Part shown: positions 1-8,169 of the stretch, piece by piece
Position numbering within the stretch: the stretch's first letter is position 1
How the letters are laid out: each line of letters begins with the position of its first letter
DNA from: Fulvivirga sediminis
GTDB taxonomy: Bacteria > Bacteroidota > Bacteroidia > Cytophagales > Cyclobacteriaceae
DNA length: 33,430 nucleotides
Assembly (NCBI RefSeq): GCF_016757215.1
Contig: NZ_JAESIY010000010.1
Location: 186,564 to 219,993, forward strand
Reading direction: 5' to 3'
Translations under genes and position numbers: made by a program
Notes under the pieces: model-generated
The model's input: the letters and a program-made list of their open reading frames with translations, nothing else
What the model was told of the DNA's origin: nothing
The model's database searches: none

Positions 1-90
1 ATTTTAAAGTTATATAATACTAAGATTATTTTTTATCAGTGCTGATTATTGTAGTGTGCAGCTCTGAGTTTTATTATTACCTAATCATCA

Positions 91-165
91 TCAAGGACGA
101 CGGTCAATTCGAAGTTCGGGTCCACCCACAACAGTAGTAAGTTCTTTTTTAGATAATTTTTTCAT
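91..165 (-). CDS. Double-glycine leader peptide (candidate exported peptide or bacteriocin-like precursor), 24 aa
   Basis: This short gene reads MKKLSKKELTTVVGG followed by PELRIDRRP and a TGA stop. The first 15 residues have the layout of a double-glycine leader: charged Lys-rich start, the pattern L-S-x-x-E-L-x-x-V-V, then GG. This is the signal that C39-peptidase ABC transporters recognise and cut. The gene is divergent from exactly such a transporter, starting 153 bases away. The predicted product after cleavage is only nine residues (P16-P24), which is unusually short. In the +1 frame after the GG codons the DNA reads VDPNFELTVVLDDD before a TAG, so a frameshift or sequencing error near position 123 could give a different, acidic core. 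The function (antimicrobial, signal, other) cannot be read from the sequence. There is no clear ribosome binding site, which is normal for this phylum. Confidence 0.7.
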   Translation of the reverse strand: MKKLSKKELTTVVGGPELRIDRRP

Positions 166-318
166 TTTGATAAATTTTAGATGATTAAAAAATGTTTAAA
201 AACTAATGATAATTATTATTTGTAAGTTTTGCAAACAATTTTAAAAATTAGTTATGGTTTTATAGGGAAAGATTATAGTTTTAAGATTTGATTTATTATA
301 AGTTTTAAATAAAATCTA
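166..318. promoter_or_regulatory. Divergent AT-rich control region between the peptide gene and the exporter operon
   Basis: This 153-base gap separates the minus-strand leader peptide gene from the plus-strand transporter and must carry promoters for both. It is very AT-rich. I find near-matches but no exact TAnnTTTG box on either strand, for example TAAGTTTTG around 217-225 with one extra base. No strong dyad was seen. The call rests on position only. Confidence 0.35.
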
Positions 319-2505
319 TTGAAGAAAAGACGGTTTTTTCCATTTATAAAGCAGGCAGGTATGATGGAGTGTGGCACCACTTGCCTGGCTATGATTTTTA
401 AGTATTATGGTTATTATGACATTAAAAGTTTTTTAGCTGGCAAGGCAGAGGTGAGTGCCCAAGGTATAGACTTGTTCACGCTGAGTGAGCTGGCAGAAGG
501 GTTTGGTTTTGAAACTGATGGTTATGAATTAGAATATAAGTATTTACAAGAGATTCACTTGCCATGTATTGCTCACTATGAAGGAAATCATTTTGTGGTT
601 GTGTATCGCTCTTCTGATAAATATGTTTGGATTTCTGATCCGGCCATAGGTAAATATAAGCTAACAAAATCAGAATTTAACGCCAAATGGAATGGGGTAG
701 TACTTGTACTTAATCCTACTGATAATATTTTTAAGTATAATGAACTTACTGAGTTAGTAGAGGCGGAGCGTATTAAACAGAAAAGTATTGTACGTGAGGT
801 TTACCTTCCTTCTTTACTTTCATCAAAGAAACTTATAATACAGATACTTTTAGGTACATTTATCTTGCAGTTTTTGGGCTTGGTTCTGCCATTCTTTACT
901 CAAGCTATTATAGATCATGTATTAGTAAATAAAAATGTTAAACTATTATATGCTATTCTGGTAGGGCTGGTATTGGTTTTTTTTGCTCAAATATTCACCA
1001 CATATGGGAGAAATATGCTCCTGGTTCAGCTTAAGGCAACTTTTGAGCGTAAGTTTTTTAGTAAATTTTTTGATCATCTCATTAAGTTAAATCAAATATA
1101 TTTTGATAATCATAAAAAGGAAGATTTCATCAATAGATTTCAAGAAAACTTAAAAATAAGAAAGGCATTAAATCCCTCTGTGTTAGAGGGCTTATTAGAT
1201 TTGGTTTTTATTTTTTTCTATCTAATCATTCTCGTTTCTTATCATTGGCTTTTAGGTTTAATTGCTTCCATATTCATTCTGCTCTATGTTTTATATGCTG
1301 TATTTTTCTTTCCTAAATTAAAGAATCTTGAAAATAAAGTATTTGCGGAAAATGTTAAAACCATTGGTCAAGTGATGGACACGCTTTTGGGTATCCAAAC
1401 GGTACGCCTTTTAGGGATAGAAAAACTTAAATTTTGGAAATGGAAAAATCAATATACTAAGGCACTTAATAAAGTATTAGAAACTGAGCGGCAGTACATT
1501 ACACTTAATACTATTTTAAATGCTATATTTTTCACAAGTAGAACTAGTATATATTGGTTGGGAGCTTACTTTGCTTTCATGAATGAGATATCAATAGGTC
1601 AGTATATTGCGTTTATAACTATCTATACTATGGTTATGAACTCTTTGAGTAGGATAACCCAAATCTCATTTTTATTCACCGAACTAACAGTAACTTTTGA
1701 TAAACTAAATGATGTATTTATTCAAGAAGTAGCAGATTATTCGCTCGAAAACAAAAAAGGATTGAAATCTGCTGATCTTTTGAGTGTCAAAAATGTATAT
1801 TTTAAATATCGAAGTAATCAAGAGAATTACATACTCAAAGGTGTAAATGTTGATATTGAGCATGGAGAATTTGTGGGGATAGTTGGTAGAAATGGTTCTG
1901 GTAAATCTACTCTTATAAAACTAATAAGCAGATTGTACGATCACTACACGGGAGAGATTACCATTAATGGACAAAATATAAAAAATATTGCAAGAAATGA
2001 GTTAGTAAGAAAGATGGGAGTTATACCGCAGGAGGTATTCTTGTTTGATGGTACCATTAAAGATAATATTAAATATGGAAACTTTGAAGCTACCGATCAG
2101 CAGGTTATAGAAGCTGCAAAGAAAGCTGACTTACATGATTTCGTAAAGCAGCAATACTTGGGGTATAATCTCAAAGTAGGAGAGAATGGAACAGGTCTTT
2201 CAGGAGGGCAAAAATTAAAAGTGGCTTTTGCTAGATTGTTTGTGGCAAATCCTGACATTATTATTTTAGATGAAGCAAGTAGTGCCTTAGATGTGGAAAC
2301 GGAGATGAAAATTATGTCTAATATCAAGACATACTTCAAAGGAAAGACCATTATTTCTATTGCTCATAGATTAAATACCTTAAGAGGTGCAGATAGAATT
2401 ATTGTATTGGATCATGGAGTAGTAGTGGAAAATGGAAGTCATGAAGAGTTGTTGGAGAATGAAGGGGTGTATAAGAAGTTTATTGATACTTATATTAATT
2501 ATTGA
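319..2505 (+). CDS. Peptidase-containing ABC transporter (C39 bacteriocin-processing exporter)
   Basis: This is a 728-residue inner-membrane exporter that would cut a double-glycine leader and pump the cargo out. The N-terminal C39 peptidase (about residues 5-140) has the oxyanion Gln12, catalytic Cys18 in MECGTTCLAM, His91 in NHFVVV and Asp107 in SDP. A transmembrane domain with about six hydrophobic segments spans roughly 170-440. The ATPase domain follows, with Walker A GRNGSGKST at 523-531, signature LSGGQ at 627-631, Walker B DIIILDE at 646-652 and the switch His683. The start is TTG at 319: a TAA stop lies in frame at 310-312, and the first ATG (361) would remove Gln12. It is followed by a HlyD adaptor and lies divergent from a leader peptide gene, so it looks like a dedicated peptide exporter. 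All catalytic residues are intact. Confidence 0.93.
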   Translation: MKKRRFFPFIKQAGMMECGTTCLAMIFKYYGYYDIKSFLAGKAEVSAQGIDLFTLSELAEGFGFETDGYELEYKYLQEIHLPCIAHYEGNHFVVVYRSSDKYVWISDPAIGKYKLTKSEFNAKWNGVVLVLNPTDNIFKYNELTELVEAERIKQKSIVREVYLPSLLSSKKLIIQILLGTFILQFLGLVLPFFTQAIIDHVLVNKNVKLLYAILVGLVLVFFAQIFTTYGRNMLLVQLKATFERKFFSKFFDHLIKLNQIYFDNHKKEDFINRFQENLKIRKALNPSVLEGLLDLVFIFFYLIILVSYHWLLGLIASIFILLYVLYAVFFFPKLKNLENKVFAENVKTIGQVMDTLLGIQTVRLLGIEKLKFWKWKNQYTKALNKVLETERQYITLNTILNAIFFTSRTSIYWLGAYFAFMNEISIGQYIAFITIYTMVMNSLSRITQISFLFTELTVTFDKLNDVFIQEVADYSLENKKGLKSADLLSVKNVYFKYRSNQENYILKGVNVDIEHGEFVGIVGRNGSGKSTLIKLISRLYDHYTGEITINGQNIKNIARNELVRKMGVIPQEVFLFDGTIKDNIKYGNFEATDQQVIEAAKKADLHDFVKQQYLGYNLKVGENGTGLSGGQKLKVAFARLFVANPDIIILDEASSALDVETEMKIMSNIKTYFKGKTIISIAHRLNTLRGADRIIVLDHGVVVENGSHEELLENEGVYKKFIDTYINY

Positions 2506-2507
2506 AA

Positions 2508-3755
2508 ATGCAAAATAGTTATAATGATCTTCAGCCTCAGCAGTACAAGGAATTATATAGGGAGGATGATGTGCCTTTTAATGATGTTAGTGAGTTGTTA
2601 GTGAAAAGACTAGTTTATATAGGGGTAGTGTTCTTGCTAATTATTGTGGTTTTGAGTTTAATTATTCCTATACCTAGAGAGGTTAATTTGAATTTTAAGT
2701 TGATGGGAGGAATAAACGAGAAAGTTTACCAGTTTCCTCATAAAGTTTATATACAGGAGGTTATGGTTAATTCTGGTGATAAAGTCAATTCGGGACAACC
2801 CTTGATGACTATTAGTTCACCAGAAATATCTAAAAGAATAGGGGAGATTGAGCAAGCAAGGCATAATTTAAATAATTTTTATGAAATAAAAGCTCCTGCA
2901 ATAGCTAGTCGAATAAAGATGTTAGAGACTAAAGCTGAGGGGTTACGCAATAGCTTAACTAAACTAAAAGAGCTGATAAGTTTAGCAAGAAACTCTCAAG
3001 TTGAAGAGGAAGGGAACTTAGAAGAGCAGCTTCAATTGTCTAAAAAATCTTATGAGCGTAGTCGTGTTTTGCATGATAAGAACGTGATGTCAGATGCTGA
3101 TTGGGAGAATGCATTAGCTAGTTATAAGATGAAAGAGCAAGAACTGGTTCATTTTATAAATAGTTCAAATTTGCAAATTACTGATTATCAATATGACTTA
3201 GAGACTTTGGAGACTGAAAAGGAGAGTATTTTGATAGAGGTGCAAAAGATTAAGGCGGAGGAAAAGGAACTAGAAGGTGAGTTGTTAAGTGCATTGGCTT
3301 TAGCTCAGAGACAGTTGCAGCTTGATTATGGTAAATGTATGGTCAAGGAAAATAGTATAACCTTAATTTGTGATACCTTGGGTCAGGTCTCTTTCTTAAC
3401 TGTTAAAGAGTCTGAATTGAACCCTGAGGAAATTGGTTTGAAAGTAATTAACGGGAAAGAAAAGTATATTGCTTATGCTTTTGCTAATCCTGTTCAAATA
3501 GGAGAGTTGCAAGATAATCTAAAAGCTGTATTAAAATTTGATGCTTATCCTCATTTTTACTATGGCAGTATAAATGCAAAGGTTAAATCCATTAGTTCTA
3601 GCACTAATGAAGAAGGCTTTTATTCCGTGAAGTTAACCTTGGATAATTTGGATGAGCGTTTCCCGCAAATGGTAAAGGGAATGACAGGTACTGCTACTGT
3701 TGTTATCCAAGAAAAGGTGGTGCTTGATTATTTACTTTATCAGTTATTGAAATAA
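2508..3755 (+). CDS. HlyD-type membrane fusion (periplasmic adaptor) protein
   Basis: The partner adaptor of the upstream ABC exporter would link it to an outer-membrane channel of the TolC type. After a roughly 37-residue cytoplasmic tail there is one transmembrane segment (about 38-57, with IGVVFLLIIVVLSLIIPIP). A lipoyl/barrel-sandwich half follows at about 74-105 with the VNSGDKVNSGQPL turn, then a long helical hairpin rich in E, K, Q and L (about 110-265). The C-terminal beta domain ends with the family-like run PQMVKGMTGTATVVI. I prefer the ATG at 2508. A TTG at 2502 would overlap the transporter stop by four bases and add two residues; the residue numbers here count from that TTG. The tight junction indicates one transcript. 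No outer-membrane channel gene is present in the window, so a channel encoded elsewhere is presumably used. Confidence 0.88.
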   Translation: MQNSYNDLQPQQYKELYREDDVPFNDVSELLVKRLVYIGVVFLLIIVVLSLIIPIPREVNLNFKLMGGINEKVYQFPHKVYIQEVMVNSGDKVNSGQPLMTISSPEISKRIGEIEQARHNLNNFYEIKAPAIASRIKMLETKAEGLRNSLTKLKELISLARNSQVEEEGNLEEQLQLSKKSYERSRVLHDKNVMSDADWENALASYKMKEQELVHFINSSNLQITDYQYDLETLETEKESILIEVQKIKAEEKELEGELLSALALAQRQLQLDYGKCMVKENSITLICDTLGQVSFLTVKESELNPEEIGLKVINGKEKYIAYAFANPVQIGELQDNLKAVLKFDAYPHFYYGSINAKVKSISSSTNEEGFYSVKLTLDNLDERFPQMVKGMTGTATVVIQEKVVLDYLLYQLLK

Positions 3756-4320
3756 TATTACATATAATGATGATATAATATTGGAATTGATTTATACTTT
3801 ATTATATTAAGCTAAGAAACTATCCTGCTTTGATGAATTTAAAATCAATTGGTTGAGGCTTAGTTTTTTGAATGTATTTATGCATCTTTATTTTTTTTGA
3901 AGCTATGGTTTGGTAGATATTAATTTTTACATGATAATAAGACCTGCTAATCTTAAAATTTTAGGTTAGTGAGGAAATAGCTAAATTATAGCATTCAGTT
4001 AAAAGATTAAGGCGACAAAAGTTTTATACTTGCATTCAAGTAGTTTAGGTTTTTATTTTAGTTGATACCGGAACTAATAAAATGTGACATAGCTAACATT
4101 TTATTTAATTAAAGAAAACCGTTCACTTTTCATCTGTTGTTTTTATTCTAATTGTAAACCGTTTTAATTGGATTATAATACAGTATTATACGCTTATACG
4201 CATATTGAGGTTAAATAATAAAGATCTATGTTTTTTTATAAGCATTATGATTTGAAGTCTGAGCCTTTTTGCTTAAAATTAACCCTAGAAACTTAATTTT
4301 TAACCTTAATTGTTTATAGC
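3756..4320. other. 565-base AT-rich gap without a recognisable gene
   Basis: I found no credible coding region here on either strand and no second double-glycine leader. A small dyad TACTTG/CAAGTA lies at 4027-4042 and overlaps TATACTTG, one base away from the TAnnTTTG promoter box. A direct repeat of TATACGC-like units sits near 4188-4203. These could belong to the control region of the downstream gene, but the support is weak. Confidence 0.4.
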
Positions 4321-4764
4321 ATGGCTAATATGGATGCGAATGCGCATATTCTTGTAATAGTAGATACACAGGCTACTATTAAAAATTATGAATCAGGTAA
4401 TTTTGAACCGGTTATTTATATGGTGGATGATGATCCTACACCAGATAGTAATCAAGGTTCTGTTAATCTGATTACAAATGTTGCTCCTGAAGGGATAGTA
4501 ACATGGAAACCAACCTCGATAAATAATGATGATGAAGTGGAACTCACAAGTTTTGACGATAGTAAAGGCTGTCAGGATTTCTTTAAAGATTTACCAACTC
4601 AAGATAGAGGAAGTAAATCTTGGACGGGAGAAGTGGCTGAATTAGATGCTGGTACTTCCGCTAGTTATGGCTTCTATTTTAAAATTAATGGTAACTCTAA
4701 TTGTAATGGTGAGAAATTTTATTTTGATCCTCAGTTGAGGATCCAGCCAAACCCACCAAGTTGA
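4321..4764 (+). CDS. PixA/AidA-like inclusion-body family protein
   Basis: This 147-residue protein has no signal peptide or membrane segment. The features that match the AidA/PixA family are HILVIVDTQATI near the start (about 9-20), VIYMVDDDP (about 31-39), a central W-x-x-x-S-I-N-N-D-D-E-V-E-L-T-S-F (about 60-76), and WTGEV...YGFYFKI...FYFDPQLRI toward the C-terminus. Family members are known as crystalline inclusion proteins in Xenorhabdus or quorum-sensing-responsive proteins in Burkholderia and Ralstonia; their biochemical role is not settled. The stop lies three bases before the ATG of a TPR histidine kinase, so the two are probably co-transcribed and may be linked in function. I identified the family from recalled motif order rather than a search. 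Two Cys residues (about 84 and 128) are present. Confidence 0.6.
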   Translation: MANMDANAHILVIVDTQATIKNYESGNFEPVIYMVDDDPTPDSNQGSVNLITNVAPEGIVTWKPTSINNDDEVELTSFDDSKGCQDFFKDLPTQDRGSKSWTGEVAELDAGTSASYGFYFKINGNSNCNGEKFYFDPQLRIQPNPPS

Positions 4765-4767
4765 TTT

Positions 4768-6708
4768 ATGTCAATAAGTATAAAGAAAGTATGGAAGGTC
4801 GTAATTATTATGATCCTTCCGCTTTTCGTTTTCACAAATAGCTTTAGTCAAGATCTGGCTAGAGCTGATAGTTTAATTAATGTTCTGGGAAGTAGTGATT
4901 TAGTTTTGGCTGATACTTTGAAGGAGCGTATTCTATGGGGAATATATACTACTCATCCTAATCCTGAAGTGGTAATTAAGTATGCTGATCAAGCTATTGA
5001 CCTAGAATTGAATAATAATTATCCGGATAATGTAAAGAAGGAAGAGTGGTTAGCGCTGGCCTACTTAAATAAAGGACAAGCATATAAAATTAAAGGTGAT
5101 TTAGAGGAGGCCTTAAGAAATTTACTGAAATCAATGAGGTATGCGAATGTCACTCACAAGGATCATTTAAGAGCTTCAGTATATAATGAGATTGCAGGGG
5201 TTTATTTATTTCAGACAAACTACTCCACAGCTATTGAATATTATAATTTATCTATTAATATTTTTAGAATATCTCATGATAGCATACAATTAGCAACCAC
5301 CCTTTTAAATACTGGTGATCTGTATCGTTTAAATCAAAAGGAGGATTCCGCATTACTTTACTTTGCTGAGTCTAAAATTATCTTTGAAAAGAATAATTAT
5401 GACATAGGGATAGCTTATAATGAAGGAAATATAGGACTAGTCTATGCCCAACAAGGTAAATATGATTCTGCAGAGATGAATTTGGCTAATGCAATAGGTA
5501 CCTTAGAGAGGTTTGGAGATAAATACCCTGTTGCAGTCTATAATATCTCCATGGCAGATATCTACAAAGATCGAGGCGAGTACAAAAAAGCCTTAAAATA
5601 CGCTCAAAGTAGTTTTGATGTAGCCATTGAAGAAGGCTTTAAGGAGCAAGTACGTGATGCTAGTCAAAAACTATCAGAAATTTATTCTGAATTAGGCGAC
5701 TATCAGCTAGCCTTTGATTATCAGGGTAAATACTATGCTTATAAGGATAGTGTAGTAGATCAGGAAACCATCCGTAAAATGGCGGATATGCGCACTGAGT
5801 ATGAGGTGAACCAGAAGCAGGCGGAAGTTGACCTTTTAGAGTCAGAGAAAAGAAGGCAAAGTATTGTAGCAATTTCGCTTGGTGCCGTTGCGGTATTGGT
5901 GGGTATTGTGGCCTTCCTTTTATATAAAAATAACAAACACAGAAGACAAGCTAATAATTTACTTCGAGAGCAGAAAGAAGAAATTGAAGCTCAGCGAGAC
6001 CAACTAGATGAATTGAATAGTACCAAAGATCGTTTCTTTTCTATCATATCTCATGACCTTCGTGGCCCTGTGCATGCTTTTAAAGGCATGAGTAGGCTTA
6101 TTAAAATACTGGTAGAAGAGGAAAATATTGAGGACTTAAAAGAGCTGAATGTTCATTTTGATAATTCAGTGAATCAACTTTCCAGCTTATTAGATGACCT
6201 GCTAGATTGGGCTGTGGCACAGCAGGGGAATATACCAGTTAAGCCGGAAAAGGTAGAACTAAATAAATTAACAGATGATTTATTTGAGTTATTTCATAAT
6301 ATGGCACGAGCCAAGGATATTGAATTAACCGCTGATTTTAAAGAGGACTTAGTGTTGCATGCAGACATGAATTGCCTGAATACTATTCTGCGTAATATTC
6401 TTAATAACGCTCTTAAATTTACTCCCGATAAAGGTAAAATTAAACTTACAGCCGAGCGGTCTAACGGAATGGTGGCTATATCGGTAGAGGATACTGGCAT
6501 TGGAATTTCAAAGGATAAACTAGATAGCCTTTTTAAACTTGATGGTAATAAGCGCTCTTGGGGAACGCAAGGAGAGAAAGGCTTAGGGTTGGGCTTGCAA
6601 CTCGTTTATCAATTTACAGAGCTTAATGGCGGAAAAGTGACTGTAAAGAGTGAAGAAAATAAAGGAAGTATTTTTACTGTTTATTTACCCGCTTATATTG
6701 ATTGTTAA
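4768..6708 (+). CDS. TPR-containing sensor histidine kinase
   Basis: This is a 646-residue membrane sensor kinase. A signal peptide (about 1-28, ending NSFSQ) is followed by a periplasmic array of tetratricopeptide-like helices (about 70-330, with repeats such as YLNKGQAYKIKGDLEEAL and YNEGNIGLVYAQQGKYDSA). One transmembrane helix lies at about 365-387 and a coiled-coil linker at about 395-420. The HisKA domain carries the phospho-acceptor His429 in SIISHDLRGP. The ATPase domain has the N-box NILNNALKF (543-551), G1 DTGIGI (575-580) and G2 GEKGLGLGL (602-610). The design is typical of Bacteroidota, where the TPR part senses or binds partners. No response regulator is encoded nearby, so the kinase is an orphan here. 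It starts three bases after the PixA/AidA-like gene, suggesting coupled expression. Confidence 0.9.
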   Translation: MSISIKKVWKVVIIMILPLFVFTNSFSQDLARADSLINVLGSSDLVLADTLKERILWGIYTTHPNPEVVIKYADQAIDLELNNNYPDNVKKEEWLALAYLNKGQAYKIKGDLEEALRNLLKSMRYANVTHKDHLRASVYNEIAGVYLFQTNYSTAIEYYNLSINIFRISHDSIQLATTLLNTGDLYRLNQKEDSALLYFAESKIIFEKNNYDIGIAYNEGNIGLVYAQQGKYDSAEMNLANAIGTLERFGDKYPVAVYNISMADIYKDRGEYKKALKYAQSSFDVAIEEGFKEQVRDASQKLSEIYSELGDYQLAFDYQGKYYAYKDSVVDQETIRKMADMRTEYEVNQKQAEVDLLESEKRRQSIVAISLGAVAVLVGIVAFLLYKNNKHRRQANNLLREQKEEIEAQRDQLDELNSTKDRFFSIISHDLRGPVHAFKGMSRLIKILVEEENIEDLKELNVHFDNSVNQLSSLLDDLLDWAVAQQGNIPVKPEKVELNKLTDDLFELFHNMARAKDIELTADFKEDLVLHADMNCLNTILRNILNNALKFTPDKGKIKLTAERSNGMVAISVEDTGIGISKDKLDSLFKLDGNKRSWGTQGEKGLGLGLQLVYQFTELNGGKVTVKSEENKGSIFTVYLPAYIDC

Positions 6709-6863
6709 TACATCATTAGATATCCACTCATTTACTTATCATAATTACTAATATAATACTAAATATGGTTTTTATTATCATATATGGTAATGTTCTGAAA
6801 AGATATGCTTTTGAACGAAATATCAAAAAATCATGTTAATATTAAACACAAATTAATTTATCA

Positions 6864-6961
6864 AGTTATCAAGTTGCAGTGATTAACGGAGGTGAGGTAT
6901 AAGAGTAGAAAATGAAGGCAGTGTTTTTACTGTATATCTGCCTGCATATCAATTTAAGTAG
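6864..6961 (+). pseudogene. Remnant of a histidine kinase C-terminus
   Basis: In one frame (6867-6899) the DNA reads YQVAVINGGEV. After a frame change it reads RVENEGSVFTVYLPAYQFK and then TAG (6902-6961). The end of the intact kinase just upstream reads VYQFTELNGGKV and then EENKGSIFTVYLPAYIDC. The two align along their whole length apart from a small deletion near 6900. No start codon or upstream kinase domain is present, so this is a leftover of a second kinase copy or of a partial tandem duplication, not a gene. Confidence 0.75.
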
Positions 6962-6967
6962 AAGTTT

Positions 6968-7417
6968 TTACCCTCTTACTTTATCTAATAGCTCACTTAA
7001 TTGTTTGGCTTCTTCTTCTGTAAGGGTTCCTAAATGATCATTGTGCTTTTTCACATCAGTGTCCATGCTTTCCAGTAGTTCGAGGCCTTCAGAGGTGATG
7101 ATCACATCTACTAACCTTCTATCGTCAGGGCACACGGTTTTTTGAACCCATCCTTTTAAAGTAAGTCTGTCTACTATTCTGGAAACATCTGAGTTTTTGT
7201 CTAGCATTCTATCTTTTATGCCAGAGGTAGAGATTGATTTAGGGTGTTGGCCTCGTAGTATTCTAAGGACGTTATATTGCTGGTTAGTAATATTGAAAGG
7301 TTTGAAAAAGTCCTTTTGCATATTGTTAACATAGCCAGAGGTGAAAATCAGGTTAAGGGTGGCTTTCTGACATTCACTTGTAAATTTTGATTGCTTTATT
7401 TCTTCTTCAAATTTCAT
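6968..7417 (-). CDS. MarR family transcriptional regulator
   Basis: This 149-residue winged-helix DNA-binding protein is expected to act as a dimer. The core runs from about 45 to 115: NITNQQYNVLRILRG leads into the recognition region DVSRIVDRLTLKGW (about 77-90), and the wing contains the family hallmark DDRR at 98-101 followed by LVDVIITSEG. N- and C-terminal helices would form the dimer interface. It lies downstream of a YceI-family gene on the same strand, a common pairing in Bacteroidota in which the MarR protein may control the yceI-like gene. A promoter-like pair (TTG at 7470-7468, TATTTTTG at 7446-7439, 21-base spacer) sits just before the ATG, with a large dyad immediately upstream, suggesting separate or autoregulated transcription. 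The ligand is unknown. Confidence 0.88.
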   Translation of the reverse strand: MKFEEEIKQSKFTSECQKATLNLIFTSGYVNNMQKDFFKPFNITNQQYNVLRILRGQHPKSISTSGIKDRMLDKNSDVSRIVDRLTLKGWVQKTVCPDDRRLVDVIITSEGLELLESMDTDVKKHNDHLGTLTEEEAKQLSELLDKVRG

Positions 7418-7438
7418 GTTTATATGTTAGGGAGATTT

Positions 7439-7470
7439 CAAAAATAGAATATTTAGGCTCTTAAAGTCAA
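7439..7470 (-). promoter_or_regulatory. Promoter-like element of the MarR gene
   Basis: On the minus strand TTG (7470-7468) is followed after 21 bases by TATTTTTG (7446-7439), which fits the Bacteroidota sigma-ABfr pattern (TTTG, then 19-21 bases, then TAnnTTTG). The ATG of the MarR gene follows about 21 bases after the second box. Confidence 0.5.
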
Positions 7471-7471
7471 G

Positions 7472-7525
7472 TAGAGGTTATCGAATTATTAACAAACTTA
7501 TGCTTTAATAATTCAATAACCTCTA
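7472..7525. promoter_or_regulatory. 21-bp inverted repeat between yceI-like and marR-like genes
   Basis: The arms at 7472-7492 and 7505-7525 (AGAGGTTATCGAATTATTAA against TTAATAATTCAATAACCTCT, plus an outer T-A pair) match with a single mismatch around a 12-base loop. The repeat lies 35 bases after the yceI-like stop and directly upstream of the marR promoter-like boxes. It could be the mRNA 3' hairpin of the yceI-like gene, but no T-run follows on the minus strand. It could equally be a regulator binding site for marR control. Confidence 0.6.
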
Positions 7526-7559
7526 TATGATATGTTTGATGTAATGTTTTTAAGACATT

Positions 7560-8141
7560 TTATGCCTTTTTTTGTAATTCTACGTTAGCAGTTATTTCTA
7601 CATCTTCTCCTACAAGAAGACCGCCTGCATCAAGAGTAGAATTCCATGTCATGCCATATTCCGTTCTATCGATAGTGCCTGTTATTTGGAAACCAGCTTT
7701 AGTGTTTCCGTAAGGATCTACTATAGTACCATTATATTTAACGTCAAAGGTAACAGGTTTAGTAACTCCTAAAAGCGTGAAGTCTCCCTCAAGCTTATAT
7801 TTTTTTCCACTTTTCTTAAGTTTTCCTTTAAAAGTTAACTCAGGGTATTTGGCTACATTGAAGAAATCAGCAGATTTTAGGTGTTCATTTCTTTGTTCAA
7901 CATCGGTGTCAATAGAGGCTGTTTTTGCTGTGAAAGATATCTCAGCGCCATCAAAGTCATCAGATGAAGAAACTACGCTACCGTCAAATTCTTGGAAAGA
8001 ACCTTCTACTTCACTTATAGTCATGTGAGACACACTAAAACCTATTTTAGTATGTGCTTTGTCAAGATCCCAATTAGTTTGGGCTGAAACTCCTGTTGCG
8101 GCAGTTATTACTGCTAGTAAACTGAATAATATTTTTTTCAT
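7560..8141 (-). CDS. YceI family periplasmic lipid-binding protein
   Basis: This 193-residue secreted protein has a clean signal peptide (about 1-20, MKKILFSLLAVITAATGVSA). The mature part shows the YceI lipocalin-like pattern: W-x-x-D-x-A-H-T-K-I-G-F-S-V-S-H-M at about 24-40, VEGSFQEFDGSV, the T-x-x-x-x-R-N-E-H-L-K-S-A-D-F-F core (about 79-94), YPELTFKGK, and a C-terminal R-T-E-Y-G-M-T-W-N. Family members bind polyisoprenoid-type lipids in a beta-barrel; some respond to pH or osmotic stress. The physiological ligand here is not known. The promoter region holds an exact TAnnTTTG box and a 24-bp dyad, and a MarR gene follows on the same strand, so regulation by that MarR protein is likely. Confidence 0.92.
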   Translation of the reverse strand: MKKILFSLLAVITAATGVSAQTNWDLDKAHTKIGFSVSHMTISEVEGSFQEFDGSVVSSSDDFDGAEISFTAKTASIDTDVEQRNEHLKSADFFNVAKYPELTFKGKLKKSGKKYKLEGDFTLLGVTKPVTFDVKYNGTIVDPYGNTKAGFQITGTIDRTEYGMTWNSTLDAGGLLVGEDVEITANVELQKKA

Positions 8142-8169
8142 CTCTGTTATGTTTTAATGTTTATGTCTG

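Noticed and set aside
3756-4320. Search for further double-glycine precursors downstream of the exporter
   Set aside because: No short frame with an L-S-x-x-E-L-x-x-V-x-GG leader was found on either strand in this gap.
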